Shown one piece after another: positions 7,992-16,687 of a stretch of DNA of 64,000 nt; within the stretch, counting starts at the first letter, position 1, and every line of letters begins with the position of its first letter. The notes below the pieces were generated by a model. That model had not been told where the DNA came from. It searched no databases and was given only the letters and a program-made list of their open reading frames with translations. The stretch spans positions 54,734 to 118,733 of the forward strand of contig NZ_QDAH01000011.1 in NCBI RefSeq assembly GCF_003075415.1. The letters are read 5' to 3'. Origin of the DNA: Microvirga sp. KLBC 81. GTDB taxonomy: Bacteria; Pseudomonadota; Alphaproteobacteria; Rhizobiales; Beijerinckiaceae. Both the position numbers and the translations under genes were made by a program.

Positions 7992-8873
7992 ATGTTCGCG
8001 ATCCGCCCCCGCCGCAGCGCCCTCTACATGCCGGGCTCCAATGCCCGCGCCGTCGAGAAGGCCAAGACGCTTCCCGCCGACACGGTGATCTTCGATCTGG
8101 AGGACGCCGTCGCGCCTGACCTGAAGGCTGAAGCGCGCGCTGCGGTTTGCGAGGCGGTCAAGGCAGGCGGTTATGGCGCGCGGGAGCTCGTGATCCGCAT
8201 CAATGGGCTCAACACGCCGTGGGGCGAGGCGGATCTGGCGGCGGCAGCATCGGCTGCGCCGGATGCGATCCTCATTCCCAAAGTCTCGTCACCCCACGAC
8301 CTGGTGGAGGTGGGCAGGCGCTTGAGCGCGCTCCGCGCGCCGGAGAAGACGCGCATCTGGGCCATGATCGAGACGCCGCTTGCGATTCTGCAGGCGAAGG
8401 ACATCGCCGCCGTCGCGCAGGATGAAACCTCGCGTCTCTCCTGCTTCATCATGGGAACGAACGATCTTGCGAAGGATACCCGCGCACATCTGAAGGCAGG
8501 ACGCGCGGTCATGATGCCCTGGCTCATGACGGCACTCGCGGCGGCGCGTGCCTATGGCATCGATATTCTCGACGGCGTCTACAATCATTTGTCGGACGAA
8601 GTGGGTTTTCGCGCGGAGTGCATGGAGGGCCGCGATTGCGGCTTCGACGGCAAGACTCTGATCCACCCGAATCAGATCGCGGTGGCGAACGAGGTCTTCG
8701 CGCCCTCCCATGACGACATCGAAAAGGCTCGCGACATCGTTGCCCTGTTCGAGTTGCCGGAGAATGCAGGCAAGGGCGCGGTCAGCCATAACGGCCGCAT
8801 GGTCGAGCGACTCCATGCGGAGATGGCCAAGCGCACGCTGGCGCTGGCCGAGGCGATTGCGCAGCGTGGGTGA
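7992..8873 (+). CDS. CitE-like CoA-ester lyase (HpcH/HpaI family)
   Basis: A 293-residue TIM-barrel lyase of the citrate-lyase-beta/malyl-CoA-lyase family. Motifs are PRRSALYMPGSN near the N-terminus, FDLEDAV (metal and substrate site), VIRING and MIETPLAI with the Mg2+-binding glutamate, plus LIHPNQI near the C-terminus. Without citD/citF neighbours it is unlikely to be true citrate lyase; candidates are L-malyl-CoA or beta-methylmalyl-CoA lyase, citramalyl-CoA lyase or a malyl-CoA thioesterase. Malyl-CoA lyase belongs to the serine cycle or ethylmalonyl pathway in relatives, but nothing nearby decides this. GAGGAA precedes the ATG. Confidence 0.88.
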   Translation: MFAIRPRRSALYMPGSNARAVEKAKTLPADTVIFDLEDAVAPDLKAEARAAVCEAVKAGGYGARELVIRINGLNTPWGEADLAAAASAAPDAILIPKVSSPHDLVEVGRRLSALRAPEKTRIWAMIETPLAILQAKDIAAVAQDETSRLSCFIMGTNDLAKDTRAHLKAGRAVMMPWLMTALAAARAYGIDILDGVYNHLSDEVGFRAECMEGRDCGFDGKTLIHPNQIAVANEVFAPSHDDIEKARDIVALFELPENAGKGAVSHNGRMVERLHAEMAKRTLALAEAIAQRG

Positions 8874-8880
8874 TCGTCCC

Positions 8881-8921
8881 CTCTCCGTCATGGCCGGGCT
8901 TGGCCCGGCCATGACGGAGAG
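8881..8921. repeat. 41-base perfect palindrome (family A half-element)
   Basis: CTCTCCGTCATGGCCGGGC and its exact inverse flank a TTG centre (19+3+19 bases), 7 bases after the lyase stop. The core GTCATGGCCGGG/CCCGGCCATGAC is the second hairpin of the 90-base element found at 11676, 21987, 36071, 53251 and 63598. It may act as a bidirectional terminator-like structure between convergent genes, though no T tract follows. Confidence 0.85.
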
Positions 8922-8948
8922 TGTCCGGGGGATAATGATTCCTCGATT

Positions 8949-9179
8949 TCAATCCGTCAGTTGCCGCGCCTCTTCCGGCAGCATGATCGGAATGCCGTCG
9001 CGGATCGGGTAGGCGAGCTTCGCGCGGCGGCTGATGAGCTCCTGGCGCTCGGCGTCGTATTCCAGCGTTTCCTTGGTGAGCGGGCAGACGAGAAGCTCGA
9101 GGAGCTTCGGGTCGATGCGCGTCGCCTCGACAGGCTGGGGAGCGTCGGCTTGGGGTGAAACACTTGTCTCTGAAGACAT
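8949..9179 (-). CDS. Trm112/YcaR family small protein
   Basis: A 76-residue protein of the Trm112 (UPF0434/YcaR) family. The core [17 protein letters not shown] and the tail [17 protein letters not shown] match. Trm112 proteins in eukaryotes and archaea activate methyltransferases; the bacterial role is not settled. Only one of the usual zinc-ribbon cysteines (Cys in VCPLT) is seen, so zinc binding is doubtful. The ATG at 9179 lies 8 bases after the stop of the Lon-N-domain gene, so the two are co-transcribed with the thioredoxin-like gene upstream. Confidence 0.88.
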   Translation of the reverse strand: MSSETSVSPQADAPQPVEATRIDPKLLELLVCPLTKETLEYDAERQELISRRAKLAYPIRDGIPIMLPEEARQLTD

Positions 9180-9187
9180 GATCAATC

Positions 9188-9859
9188 CTATTGGAGCGTC
9201 GAATCGGAGCTGACGCCCCCGCGCGCCAATTCGATCTCGGTCAGCGCGATGAGAACTTCCGCGCGGGTTTTCAAATCCGGTGCTTCGAGGAGCGCCTGCT
9301 TCTCGCGTACGCCGAAGGGGCTCATCATGCAAAGGGCATTCACGAGCGCTTCGTTGGGGGCCTCCTCGATGCCCCGCCAATCGACCTTCACATGCGCCGC
9401 ATCGACGAAATCGCGCAGGGCTTTCACGACGCCCGCGCGGTCGACTTCCGTCTCGCCCATGCGAGCCGTGAAATCGTTCACGAAGGGCTCGAAGGTCACA
9501 CGGCAGCGGCGGAAGAGGTCGATGGGCGGCAGCTCCTCCTCCACGCGAAAACGCGCGATGCCGATGAGCGTAATCAGATACCGGCCGTCACCTGTTTCCG
9601 CGAATTGCGTGATGCGGCCTGCGCAGCCGACGGAGTAGAGCTTCGGAACGACGGAATGAGGGTTGCTGTCCGCATCCGGCTGGATCATGCCGATCACGCG
9701 GTCGGTTTTGAGCGCCTGATCCACCATGGCGATGTAGCGCGGCTCGAAGATGTTGAGCGGCATCTGCCCGCGCGGCAGAAGCAGCGCGCCAGGCAGGGGA
9801 AAGACCGGGATGACCGATGGGCAATCGTCCGGCCCCCGGTATACCGCGTTCATTCCCAT
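9188..9859 (-). CDS. Lon N-terminal (LON substrate-binding) domain protein
   Basis: A 223-residue protein made only of the Lon N-terminal substrate-binding domain, starting at [20 protein letters not shown] with NIFEPRY shortly after. It lacks the AAA+ and protease domains, so it probably recognises substrates rather than degrading them. GGAGA precedes the ATG. It sits between a thioredoxin-TPR co-chaperone gene (28 bases upstream) and a Trm112-like gene (8 bases downstream); this trio is common in alphaproteobacteria as far as I recall and suggests a protein-quality-control role. Confidence 0.9.
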   Translation of the reverse strand: MGMNAVYRGPDDCPSVIPVFPLPGALLLPRGQMPLNIFEPRYIAMVDQALKTDRVIGMIQPDADSNPHSVVPKLYSVGCAGRITQFAETGDGRYLITLIGIARFRVEEELPPIDLFRRCRVTFEPFVNDFTARMGETEVDRAGVVKALRDFVDAAHVKVDWRGIEEAPNEALVNALCMMSPFGVREKQALLEAPDLKTRAEVLIALTEIELARGGVSSDSTLQ

Positions 9860-9887
9860 GCCGATCTCTCCGTGTCATTCAGAGGCG

Positions 9888-10793
9888 TCAGGCGAACAGA
9901 AGCGAAGAGAGCCTCCGCCGCCCCGCAATGGTCATCTCATCCATCGGGCCCCAGGCCTCGAAGAACTGAACGAGCTGCTTGCGAGCGCCATCGTCGTTCC
10001 AATTGCGGTCGCGGCGAACGATTTCAAGGAGGTGATTGACCGCTTCCTCCCGCTTTCCGCGGGCATTCAACGCAATCGCGAGGTCGAATCGCGCCTGATG
10101 ATCGAGCGGATCCGCCTCGACCTTGCGCTGAAGCTCGGCCATATCGCCAAGCGAACCGGCCTGCTCGGCAAGCTCCACGGCTGCGCGTGCGCCGGCCATC
10201 GCCGGATCATTCGCCTTGGCGGCAGGCGCCATGGCGAGGAAGCGCTTCGCGCCCTCCAGGTCGCCCACCTCCACATGGAGCTTCACGAGGGCGGCGAGCG
10301 CCGTGGTGTTCTCAGGCTCCTGCGAGAGAACGGCGGCATAGAGTTCCGCTGCGCCTCCCATGTCGCCGGCGGCCACGAGCTGGTCGGCTTCTGCGAGAAG
10401 CTCTTCCGCCGCGCCCGGACCCAAGGGACCGACGAGGCGCTCGATGAAACCTTTCAGCTGGCTTTCCGGCAGGGCGCCCATGAAGCCGTCCACCGGCTGG
10501 CCGCGCTGGAAGGCGAAGACGGCGGGAATCGACTGCACGCCGAGCTGGCCCGCGATCTGCGGATGCTCGTCGATGTTCATCTTCACGAGCTTCACCTTGC
10601 CGCCGGCAGCCCGCACCACCTTTTCCAGAACGGGGGTGAGCTGCTTGCAGGGGCCGCACCAGGGAGCCCAGAAATCGACCAGCACCGGCTGGTTCATCGA
10701 TTCGGCCAAGACGTCCTGGCGGAAACTGGCGGTGGTGGTGTCCTTCACGAGATCGTCGGACGGCATTCCGGGGGAGGGGTTATCGGTCAACAT
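9888..10793 (-). CDS. thioredoxin-domain co-chaperone with TPR repeats (CnoX/YbbN-like)
   Basis: A 301-residue cytosolic protein with an N-terminal thioredoxin fold (about residues 18-125) holding an intact WAPWCGPCK site (Cys46, Cys49), then alpha-helical TPR repeats to the C-terminus. This is the layout of CnoX/YbbN, a holdase that protects proteins from oxidative or hypochlorite stress and passes them to GroEL or DnaK. Unlike E. coli YbbN, the CxxC is the canonical CGPC, so reductase activity is likely. GAGG precedes the ATG. First gene of the three-gene minus-strand operon. Confidence 0.92.
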   Translation of the reverse strand: MLTDNPSPGMPSDDLVKDTTTASFRQDVLAESMNQPVLVDFWAPWCGPCKQLTPVLEKVVRAAGGKVKLVKMNIDEHPQIAGQLGVQSIPAVFAFQRGQPVDGFMGALPESQLKGFIERLVGPLGPGAAEELLAEADQLVAAGDMGGAAELYAAVLSQEPENTTALAALVKLHVEVGDLEGAKRFLAMAPAAKANDPAMAGARAAVELAEQAGSLGDMAELQRKVEADPLDHQARFDLAIALNARGKREEAVNHLLEIVRRDRNWNDDGARKQLVQFFEAWGPMDEMTIAGRRRLSSLLFA

Positions 10794-10845
10794 GCGATCC
10801 TCGAAGGGCTTGTCGTGAGAAGAAGCTTTGGGCCTAGATGGGAGC

Positions 10846-11373
10846 TTAACCGTTCTCTGGCAATTCCGCAGACGGTTCCGGCAGCTTTAAGATGAGCGGG
10901 TCGTGGCCCGTCGCGCGAAGAAACTTCACCAGATCCTCCCGCGACACGCCGGTGGTCATGGAATTCACCAGCGGATGAAAGTTCACCCGCTCATGCTCCA
11001 TGAGGTTGGCATCGAGCACCATTGTCACCTTACCTTCCGTATCGTTCACCACCGCGAACGCCGTGACGGAGCCGGGCTCGACGCCGAGCATGACGCGGAG
11101 TTGCTCGGCGGAGCCGAAGGAGAGGCGGCCCGAGGCGCCGATGGCCTCATGGGTGCGCTTCAGGTCGATCGCGGTGTCGTGCTTGGCGGAAATCAGGAAG
11201 AACCGACCCTTCTTGTCCTTCACGAACAGGTTCTTGGAATGGGCTCCCGGAACCTGCTCTTTGACGGACTTCGATTCGGCCACCGTGAAGACGGGCTCGT
11301 GCTCCACCGTTTCGGATGGAATGCCGAGCGCATCCAGGCGGTCCAGGAGTTCTTTGGGGGAGAGGTGGGCCAA
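10846..11373 (-). CDS. prolyl-tRNA editing (YbaK/ProX-type) deacylase
   Basis: A protein of about 175 residues of the YbaK/ProXp family, which hydrolyses mischarged aminoacyl-tRNA, typically Ala-tRNA(Pro). The motifs TVEHEPVFTVAES, KNLFVKDKKG (with the conserved lysine) and LGVEPGSVTAFAV are characteristic. No ATG fits: I chose the TTG at 11373, which has AAGG 9 bases upstream and gives the usual length; the frame remains open to a TTG at 11430. It lies alone on the minus strand, divergent from tRNA-Gly. Confidence 0.87.
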   Translation of the reverse strand: MAHLSPKELLDRLDALGIPSETVEHEPVFTVAESKSVKEQVPGAHSKNLFVKDKKGRFFLISAKHDTAIDLKRTHEAIGASGRLSFGSAEQLRVMLGVEPGSVTAFAVVNDTEGKVTMVLDANLMEHERVNFHPLVNSMTTGVSREDLVKFLRATGHDPLILKLPEPSAELPENG

Positions 11374-11535
11374 GGGGAAGGAGCCTTCTTGAAACGCCAA
11401 CGTGCCCCAGGCTTCTACCCACCCCGGCAACCGGGCTCAAGCGCCGCGTCAAAAAGTTTGGCGAAAACCCCTTGCAATGTGAGTCGTTTTGGGGCAAATC
11501 AGCGGCCTCGCAACGATGCCTCGGCATCGCGGAGC

Positions 11536-11610
11536 GCGGGTGTAGCTCAGGGGTAGAGCACAACCTTGCCAAGGTTGGGGTCGAGGGTTCGAATCCCTTC
11601 GCCCGCTCCA
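11536..11610 (+). tRNA. tRNA-Gly (anticodon GCC)
   Basis: GCGGGTG (11536-11542) pairs with CGCCCGC (11600-11606). GTAGCTCAGGGGTAGAGC forms the D arm, CAACC/GGTTG closes an anticodon loop TTGCCAA with anticodon GCC, and GAGGGTTCGAATCCC-type T arm follows. CCA (11608-11610) is encoded. A terminator follows at once, so it is transcribed alone. Confidence 0.97.
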
Positions 11611-11616
11611 ATTTCC

Positions 11617-11644
11617 AAAAAGGCCGCCTTCGGGCGGCTTTTTT
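11617..11644 (+). terminator. Rho-independent terminator of tRNA-Gly
   Basis: GCCGCC (11623-11628), TTCG tetraloop, GGCGGC (11633-11638), then six T. The A-rich left flank can extend the stem. Confidence 0.93.
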
Positions 11645-11675
11645 GCTTTTCGGATACTTTCTCAGCGCTCTTCTT

Positions 11676-11765
11676 GTCATCACCGGCCTTGTGCCGGTGA
11701 TCTCGATTAAGAGAGGTGTGGAACCATTCTTTGGCGGGATGGCCGGGACAAGCCCGGCCATGACG
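11676..11765. repeat. 90-base two-hairpin repeat (family A, copy 1)
   Basis: First hairpin GTCATCACCGGC...GCCGGTGATC at the left, second hairpin GATGGCCGGGAC...GCCCGGCCATGACG at the right, with about 35 bases between including GATTAAG. Lies in the 313-base gap between tRNA-Gly and the aceE-like gene; beyond the repeat and the tRNA terminator I see nothing else there except GGGAGGAG just before the ATG at 11924. Confidence 0.9.
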
Positions 11766-11923
11766 AAGAGGGTACTATTCTGCTCCGACCCGGAATGACA
11801 CGGGGTGCACGACAGGCCACTGCCTGCTAAGAAATCATCTCAACCAAAACCGACATGCCCGCGCTTGGCTCTCGCTTCAGCGAGCCTCCGCGATAGAATC
11901 GGTGCACACCCGGGAGGAGTTTC

Positions 11924-14320
11924 ATGGCCGACGCGCGGCATCTTGCCTGTCTGTCCGAGCTCGAGCGCAAGGTGCTCTGGCTTTCGACCTGGACGATTCA
12001 CAACGCCAATCACCTGCGTCCCAACGAGGACGGGCTGAAAATCGGCGGGCACCAGGCGTCCTCGGCTTCGCTCTCCACGATCCTGACGGCGCTTTATTTT
12101 TCGGTGCTGCGGCCTGAGGACCGGGTGGCGGTGAAGCCCCATGCGAGCCCGATCTTCCACGCGATCCAGTATCTCTTCGGCAACCAGACCCGCGAGAAAC
12201 TCGAAAACTTCCGCGGCTACAAGGGCGCGCAATCCTATCCCTCCCGCACCAAGGACGTGGATGATGTCGATTTCTCCACGGGTTCGGTGGGCCTCGGTGT
12301 CGCGCAGACGCTCTTTGCGAGCCTCGTGCAGGATTACGTGAAGGCCCATGGCTGGGCGAAGGATAGGCCGGAAGGCCGCATGATCTCGCTCGTCGGCGAT
12401 GCGGAGATGGACGAGGGCAACATCTTCGAGGCGCTGCTCGAGGGTTGGAAGCACGGCGTGCGCAACACGTGGTGGATCGTCGACTACAACCGGCAGAGCC
12501 TCGACGCCGTCATCCGCGAAGGCCTGTGGGAGCGCTTCGAGGCGCTGTTCCGCAATTTCGGCTGGGAGGTGGTGATCCTGAAATACGGATCGCTGATGAA
12601 GGAGGCTTTTGCGGAGCCCGGCGGCGACAAGCTGAAGGCCTGGATCGATTGCTGCCCGAACCAGCTCTATTCCGCGCTCACCTTCCAGGGCGGGGCTGCG
12701 TGGAGGAAACGCCTGCTCGACGATCTCGGCGATCAGGGCCCCGTCACGCGCCTCATCGAGAAGCGCACCGACGAGGAACTGGCGCGGCTCATGTCCAATC
12801 TCGGCGGGCACGATCTGCCGAGCCTGCTGGACGCCTTCGAGAAGGCGCGCCACCACGACAAGCCGGTCTGCTTCATCGCCTATACCATCAAGGGCTTCGG
12901 CCTGCCGCTCGCGGGCCACAAGGACAATCATTCCGGCCTTTTGACTCCCAAGCAGATGGAGGCCTGGCGCGCATCCCAGGGCGTGCGCCCGGGTCATGAA
13001 TGGGACAAGTTCGAGGGCGTGAAAATCCCGCAAGCCGAACTCGAAGGTTTCCTGAAAAAGGTGCCCTTCGTGCAGAAGGGACGGCGGCGTTATTCCGCGC
13101 CGACGGTGCCGGTGCCGGAAAAGCTCTCGTTCCCGGCGAACCCGTCCATGTCCACGCAGCAGGGCTTCGGTCTCATCCTCAACGAGCTCGCGCGCTCCGA
13201 CCATGCGCTCGCCGATCGCGTCGTCACCACCGCACCGGACGTGACGGTCTCGACCAATCTGGGCGCCTGGGTGAACCGGCGCGGGCTCTTTGCCCGCAAC
13301 AGCATGGTCGATACCTTCAAGAAGGAGCGGATTCCCTCGACCTACAACTGGGAATTCTCGCCACAGGGCCAGCATCTGGAGCTCGGCATCGCGGAGATGA
13401 ATCTCTTCATCGTGCTCTCCGCTCTGGGCCTCTCGCACTCGCTCTTCGGCGAGCGACTGCTTCCCATCGGCACGCTCTACGATCCGTTCATCTATCGCGG
13501 CGCGGATGCGCTCAATTACGCCTGTTATCAGGACGCGCGCTTCATGATCGTCGCGACGCCGTCGGGCGTAACGCTCGCGCCGGAAGGCGGCGCGCACCAA
13601 TCCATCGGGACGCCACTGGTCGGTATGGCGCAGGACGGCCTCGCGTCGTTCGAGCCCGCTTTCGTCGACGAGCTTGCCGTAGTCATGCGCTGGGCTTTCG
13701 ATTACATGCAGCGCGACGGAGAGGGCGAGCCGAACGAGAAGACGTGGCTGCGCGACGAGACCGGTGGCTCCGTCTATCTGCGCCTCTCGACCCGCACCCT
13801 CGAACAGCCGCAGCGCGAGATGACACCGGACCTCGCCGATGACGTCATGGCGGGCGCCTATTGGCTGAGAAAGCCCGGCCCGAATGCGCAGGTGGTCGTC
13901 GCCTATACGGGCGCGGTCGCGCCGGAAGCCATCGAGGCGGTGGGCCTGATGGCGGAGGATCGCCGCGACATCGGACTGCTGGCGATTACCTCGGCGGATC
14001 GCCTCAATGCGGGCTGGACGGCGGCGCAGCGCGCCCGCGAGCGTGGGCTCGTGCACGCCAGGAGCCATGTGGAGCGCCTGCTCGCCGATGTGCCGCCCCA
14101 TTGCGGGCTGGTCACGGTGATCGACGGCCATCCGGCCACGCTCGCCTGGATGGGCTCCGTCATGGGCCACCGCACCCGCTCGCTCGGCGTGGAGCATTTC
14201 GGCCAGACGGGTACGATCAAGGACCTTTACCGCCACTTCGGCATCGATGCGCAGGGCATCATTGCCGCCGCCGAGATGATCGCACCGGGCCGGCCCATGC
14301 GGTATCTCAAAGCTGTGTGA
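11924..14320 (+). CDS. AceE-like thiamine-diphosphate E1 enzyme (pyruvate dehydrogenase E1 / transketolase-like)
   Basis: A 798-residue ThDP enzyme resembling homodimeric pyruvate dehydrogenase E1 (AceE), about 90 residues shorter than E. coli AceE. HASPIFHAIQYLFG matches the start of the Pyr/PP region, the ThDP-Mg motif runs from GDAEMDEGN (from residue 158) to NRQSLD (about 189-194), and KGFGLPLAGHKDNHS lies in the linker. Neither E2 nor E3 genes are nearby, and alphaproteobacteria usually have a heterotetrameric PdhAB, so the real substrate may be another 2-oxoacid, or transketolase-like chemistry. A strong GGGAGGAG site lies 6 bases before the ATG. Confidence 0.85.
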   Translation: MADARHLACLSELERKVLWLSTWTIHNANHLRPNEDGLKIGGHQASSASLSTILTALYFSVLRPEDRVAVKPHASPIFHAIQYLFGNQTREKLENFRGYKGAQSYPSRTKDVDDVDFSTGSVGLGVAQTLFASLVQDYVKAHGWAKDRPEGRMISLVGDAEMDEGNIFEALLEGWKHGVRNTWWIVDYNRQSLDAVIREGLWERFEALFRNFGWEVVILKYGSLMKEAFAEPGGDKLKAWIDCCPNQLYSALTFQGGAAWRKRLLDDLGDQGPVTRLIEKRTDEELARLMSNLGGHDLPSLLDAFEKARHHDKPVCFIAYTIKGFGLPLAGHKDNHSGLLTPKQMEAWRASQGVRPGHEWDKFEGVKIPQAELEGFLKKVPFVQKGRRRYSAPTVPVPEKLSFPANPSMSTQQGFGLILNELARSDHALADRVVTTAPDVTVSTNLGAWVNRRGLFARNSMVDTFKKERIPSTYNWEFSPQGQHLELGIAEMNLFIVLSALGLSHSLFGERLLPIGTLYDPFIYRGADALNYACYQDARFMIVATPSGVTLAPEGGAHQSIGTPLVGMAQDGLASFEPAFVDELAVVMRWAFDYMQRDGEGEPNEKTWLRDETGGSVYLRLSTRTLEQPQREMTPDLADDVMAGAYWLRKPGPNAQVVVAYTGAVAPEAIEAVGLMAEDRRDIGLLAITSADRLNAGWTAAQRARERGLVHARSHVERLLADVPPHCGLVTVIDGHPATLAWMGSVMGHRTRSLGVEHFGQTGTIKDLYRHFGIDAQGIIAAAEMIAPGRPMRYLKAV

Positions 14321-14351
14321 TGTCAGTATCCTGAAAGAGGCTATCACTCCC

Positions 14352-14459
14352 CTCCTCATCCTGAGGAGTCGCGAAGCGGCGTCTCGAAGGAGGGCTCGGT
14401 GCTCTCTGGAGACGCTTCGCCCTTCGCGACAGCCTTTCAGGCCTCCTCAGGACGAGGGC
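14352..14459. repeat. CTCATCCTGAGGAG palindromic repeat (family C, copy 1)
   Basis: CCTCATCCTGAGGAG with CGAAGCGGCGTCTCGAAGGAGG at the left and an imperfect inverse ending CCTCCTCAGGACGAGGG at the right, forming a long cruciform-capable element. Copies at 30447-30576 (full) and 62882-62905 (partial). Together with the next repeat it fills the 456-base gap between the aceE-like gene and the ABC exporter; no gene is supported there. Confidence 0.85.
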
Positions 14460-14479
14460 TTAAGAACAGAGTTCAGGAT

Positions 14480-14655
14480 TAAAGCATCGGACGGGAAAAG
14501 TGGATTCCACTTTTAGGATCGATCCGATGCTTCCTTTCTGGAGCAGCGCATCGTGCGGGAACCTGGGTCCACTTTTCGCTGACGCGGACCTTCGGGTCAC
14601 GGGTGTGGCCCTTCGGGTCGCTGACGCGGACCTCCGGTTCCGCACAATGCTCTAA
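14480..14655. repeat. composite GCATCG-family repeat (copy B2, expanded)
   Basis: Left part: AGCATCGGACGGGAAAAGTGG with an imperfect inverse ending CCGATGCT. Right part: an expanded copy starting GCGCATCGTGCGGGAA and ending TTCCGCACAATGCTC, interrupted by two GCTGACGCGGACC units and two TTCGGGTC units. Reading frame through it would extend the ABC exporter N-terminus artificially. Confidence 0.85.
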
Positions 14656-14776
14656 GCTTTCCGAAGGTGGCGCTGCAACTATGCAACAATGCTACGGGTG
14701 CGGCGGAGCGGAATTTGCCGGTGACGGGCTTCGCGTGGTAACTCGCGGCCTGTCACTGAGAGATTCAAGCACCGCT

Positions 14777-16558
14777 ATGGCCCGCAAAAGCCTTTCGACA
14801 GGCGATACCCTTCCGCTGATCAGGCGCCTTTGGCGCGACTGGATGCGCCCGCACGCAAAGACGCTGCTGGCCGTGCTCGTGTTCGTGGCCCTGGTCGCGG
14901 GCTCAACCGGCCTTTACCCGGTGCTCATCAAGGCGGCTTTCGACGCCTTCGACACGAAGGACGTGGCGGCGATCTATCTCGGTCCGCTCTTCGTGATCGC
15001 GGTGACCTCCGTGAAAGGCTTTTCGCTGCTGGCGCTGACCGTCCTCACCAACAAGGTGGTGACGCGCATCGAGGCCGACATGCAGACCAAGCTCTACGGT
15101 CACATGATCGAGGCGGATCTCGCCCAGATCGGGCGCGAGAGCCCGGCCGCGCTCACCCAGCGCTTCACCACGGACTTCACCTTCATCAAGGAGGCGCTCA
15201 CCCGCCTTTCCACCGTGTTCCTGCGCGAGGTCACGACTGTTCTCGCGCTGGTCGGTGCGATGATCTGGATCGACCCGATGATGACGCTGGTGGCAGGCCT
15301 GACGGTGCCTTTCTTCGTCTATCCGGTGGAGAAGATCGGTCGCAAGCTGCGCCGCGTCGCCGCATCCACGCAGGAGCAGACGGGCCAGATGGCGGGCCTT
15401 ATCACCGAGAGTCTGGCGGGCTCGCGTTTCGCCAAGACTTACAGGCTTGAGGGCTATCTCAAGGCCAAGGCTGCCAACACCTTTGACGAAATCCGCCGTC
15501 TTCGCATGAAGGGCGCCAATGCCCGCGGCCGGCTCGATCCGCTGCTCGAAGTGGGCGGCGGCGTGGCGGTGGCGGCGGTCCTGGTCCTGATCGGTCAGCG
15601 CATCCTGTCCCAGAACAGCACGGTCGGCGATTTCACCGGCTTCGTCAGCGCGCTGCTGATCGCCGCCCAGCCGATCCGCGCGCTCGGCAATCTCCACGCC
15701 ATCCTGCAGGAGGCCGCCGCCGCTCTCCAGCGCACCTTCGCCGTCATGGACGAGGCGCCGAAGATCCAGGACAAGCCGGACGCCAAGCCGCTCGCGCTGA
15801 AAGGCGGCGAGGTCCACTTCTCGGATCTGTCCTTCTCCTACAATGGCAACGCGACAGCGATCGATCACATCGATCTGGTCGCCGAGGCTGGCCGCACCAC
15901 GGCTCTGGTGGGCCGCTCCGGCTCCGGCAAATCGACGCTGCTGTCCCTCGTGCCGCGTCTTTATGACGTGAACGGCGGCGCGATCCTCATCGACGGGCAG
16001 GACATCCGTGACGTGACGCTGGCGAGCCTGCGTCAGGCCATCGCGGTGGTGAGCCAAGACGTGGTGCTCTTCGACGATACCATCCGCGCCAACATCGCCT
16101 TCGGTCGCCCGGGCGCTTCCGAGGCGGAGATCGTGGAGGCGGCAAAGGCTGCGGCGGCGCACGACTTCATCATGAAGCAGCCCATGGGCTACGACACGAT
16201 GGTCGGCACCGGCGGCGGGCGTCTTTCAGGCGGTGAGCGCCAGCGCATCTCCTTGGCACGCGCCTTCCTCAAGAATGCGCCGATCCTGCTGCTGGACGAG
16301 GCGACGAGCGCCCTCGATTCGGAATCGGAACGCCTGGTTCAGGCTGCGATCGCCAAGCTTATGAAGGGTCGTACGACCCTTGTCATCGCCCATCGCCTCT
16401 CGACCGTGCGCGATGCGGACAAGATCGTCGTGATGGAAGCCGGGCGCATCGTGGAAATGGGGCCACACGAGGCCCTGATCGCGAAGGCAGGGACCTATGC
16501 CCGACTGCACCGGCTGCAGCTGTCGGACGATATCGAGGTGAGTTTGGCGGTTTCCTGA
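14777..16558 (+). CDS. ABC exporter, fused membrane and ATPase domains (MsbA-type)
   Basis: A 593-residue half-transporter that would work as a homodimer in the inner membrane exporting lipids or hydrophobic compounds. Six membrane helices lie in residues 20-310; the nucleotide-binding domain follows with Walker A GRSGSGKST (379-387), signature LSGGE (483-487), Walker B ILLLDE (503-508) and an H-loop IAHRLST. Relatives include MsbA and exporters annotated as multidrug pumps. I chose the ATG at 14777 (MARKSLSTG); the frame runs open upstream to 14603, but that extension is palindromic-repeat sequence. Its position beside the lipid A acyl cluster is suggestive only. Confidence 0.92.
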   Translation: MARKSLSTGDTLPLIRRLWRDWMRPHAKTLLAVLVFVALVAGSTGLYPVLIKAAFDAFDTKDVAAIYLGPLFVIAVTSVKGFSLLALTVLTNKVVTRIEADMQTKLYGHMIEADLAQIGRESPAALTQRFTTDFTFIKEALTRLSTVFLREVTTVLALVGAMIWIDPMMTLVAGLTVPFFVYPVEKIGRKLRRVAASTQEQTGQMAGLITESLAGSRFAKTYRLEGYLKAKAANTFDEIRRLRMKGANARGRLDPLLEVGGGVAVAAVLVLIGQRILSQNSTVGDFTGFVSALLIAAQPIRALGNLHAILQEAAAALQRTFAVMDEAPKIQDKPDAKPLALKGGEVHFSDLSFSYNGNATAIDHIDLVAEAGRTTALVGRSGSGKSTLLSLVPRLYDVNGGAILIDGQDIRDVTLASLRQAIAVVSQDVVLFDDTIRANIAFGRPGASEAEIVEAAKAAAAHDFIMKQPMGYDTMVGTGGGRLSGGERQRISLARAFLKNAPILLLDEATSALDSESERLVQAAIAKLMKGRTTLVIAHRLSTVRDADKIVVMEAGRIVEMGPHEALIAKAGTYARLHRLQLSDDIEVSLAVS

Positions 16559-16576
16559 TCGAAATGCAGGGGAGTG

Positions 16577-16677
16577 TCATTCCCGGCCGGAGCGCAGCGG
16601 AGGGGAGGGGAATCCCCTCACACCCGCTGCGCTATGGATCCCCTTCCCGGCCCTCACGGGCCGTCGTGGATGACACG
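16577..16677. repeat. GTCATTCCCGG...GATGACAC repeat (family D, copy 1)
   Basis: Begins GTCATTCCCGGCCGGAGCGCAGCGG and ends GCCGTCGTGGATGACAC, with GAGGGGAATCCCCTC-type symmetry inside. It separates the convergent exporter and phosphatase genes. Related pieces are at 21922, 53445, 63518 and 63800. Confidence 0.7.
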
Positions 16678-16687
16678 ATGCACGGAT

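Noticed and set aside
11840..14359. An 839-residue open frame on the minus strand
   Set aside because: It is antisense to the whole AceE-like gene, has no ribosome-binding site or recognisable domain, and is a shadow of GC-rich codon bias.
14603..14776. N-terminal extension of the ABC exporter
   Set aside because: The extra residues come from the GCATCG-family repeat and have no ABC exporter similarity; start set at 14777.
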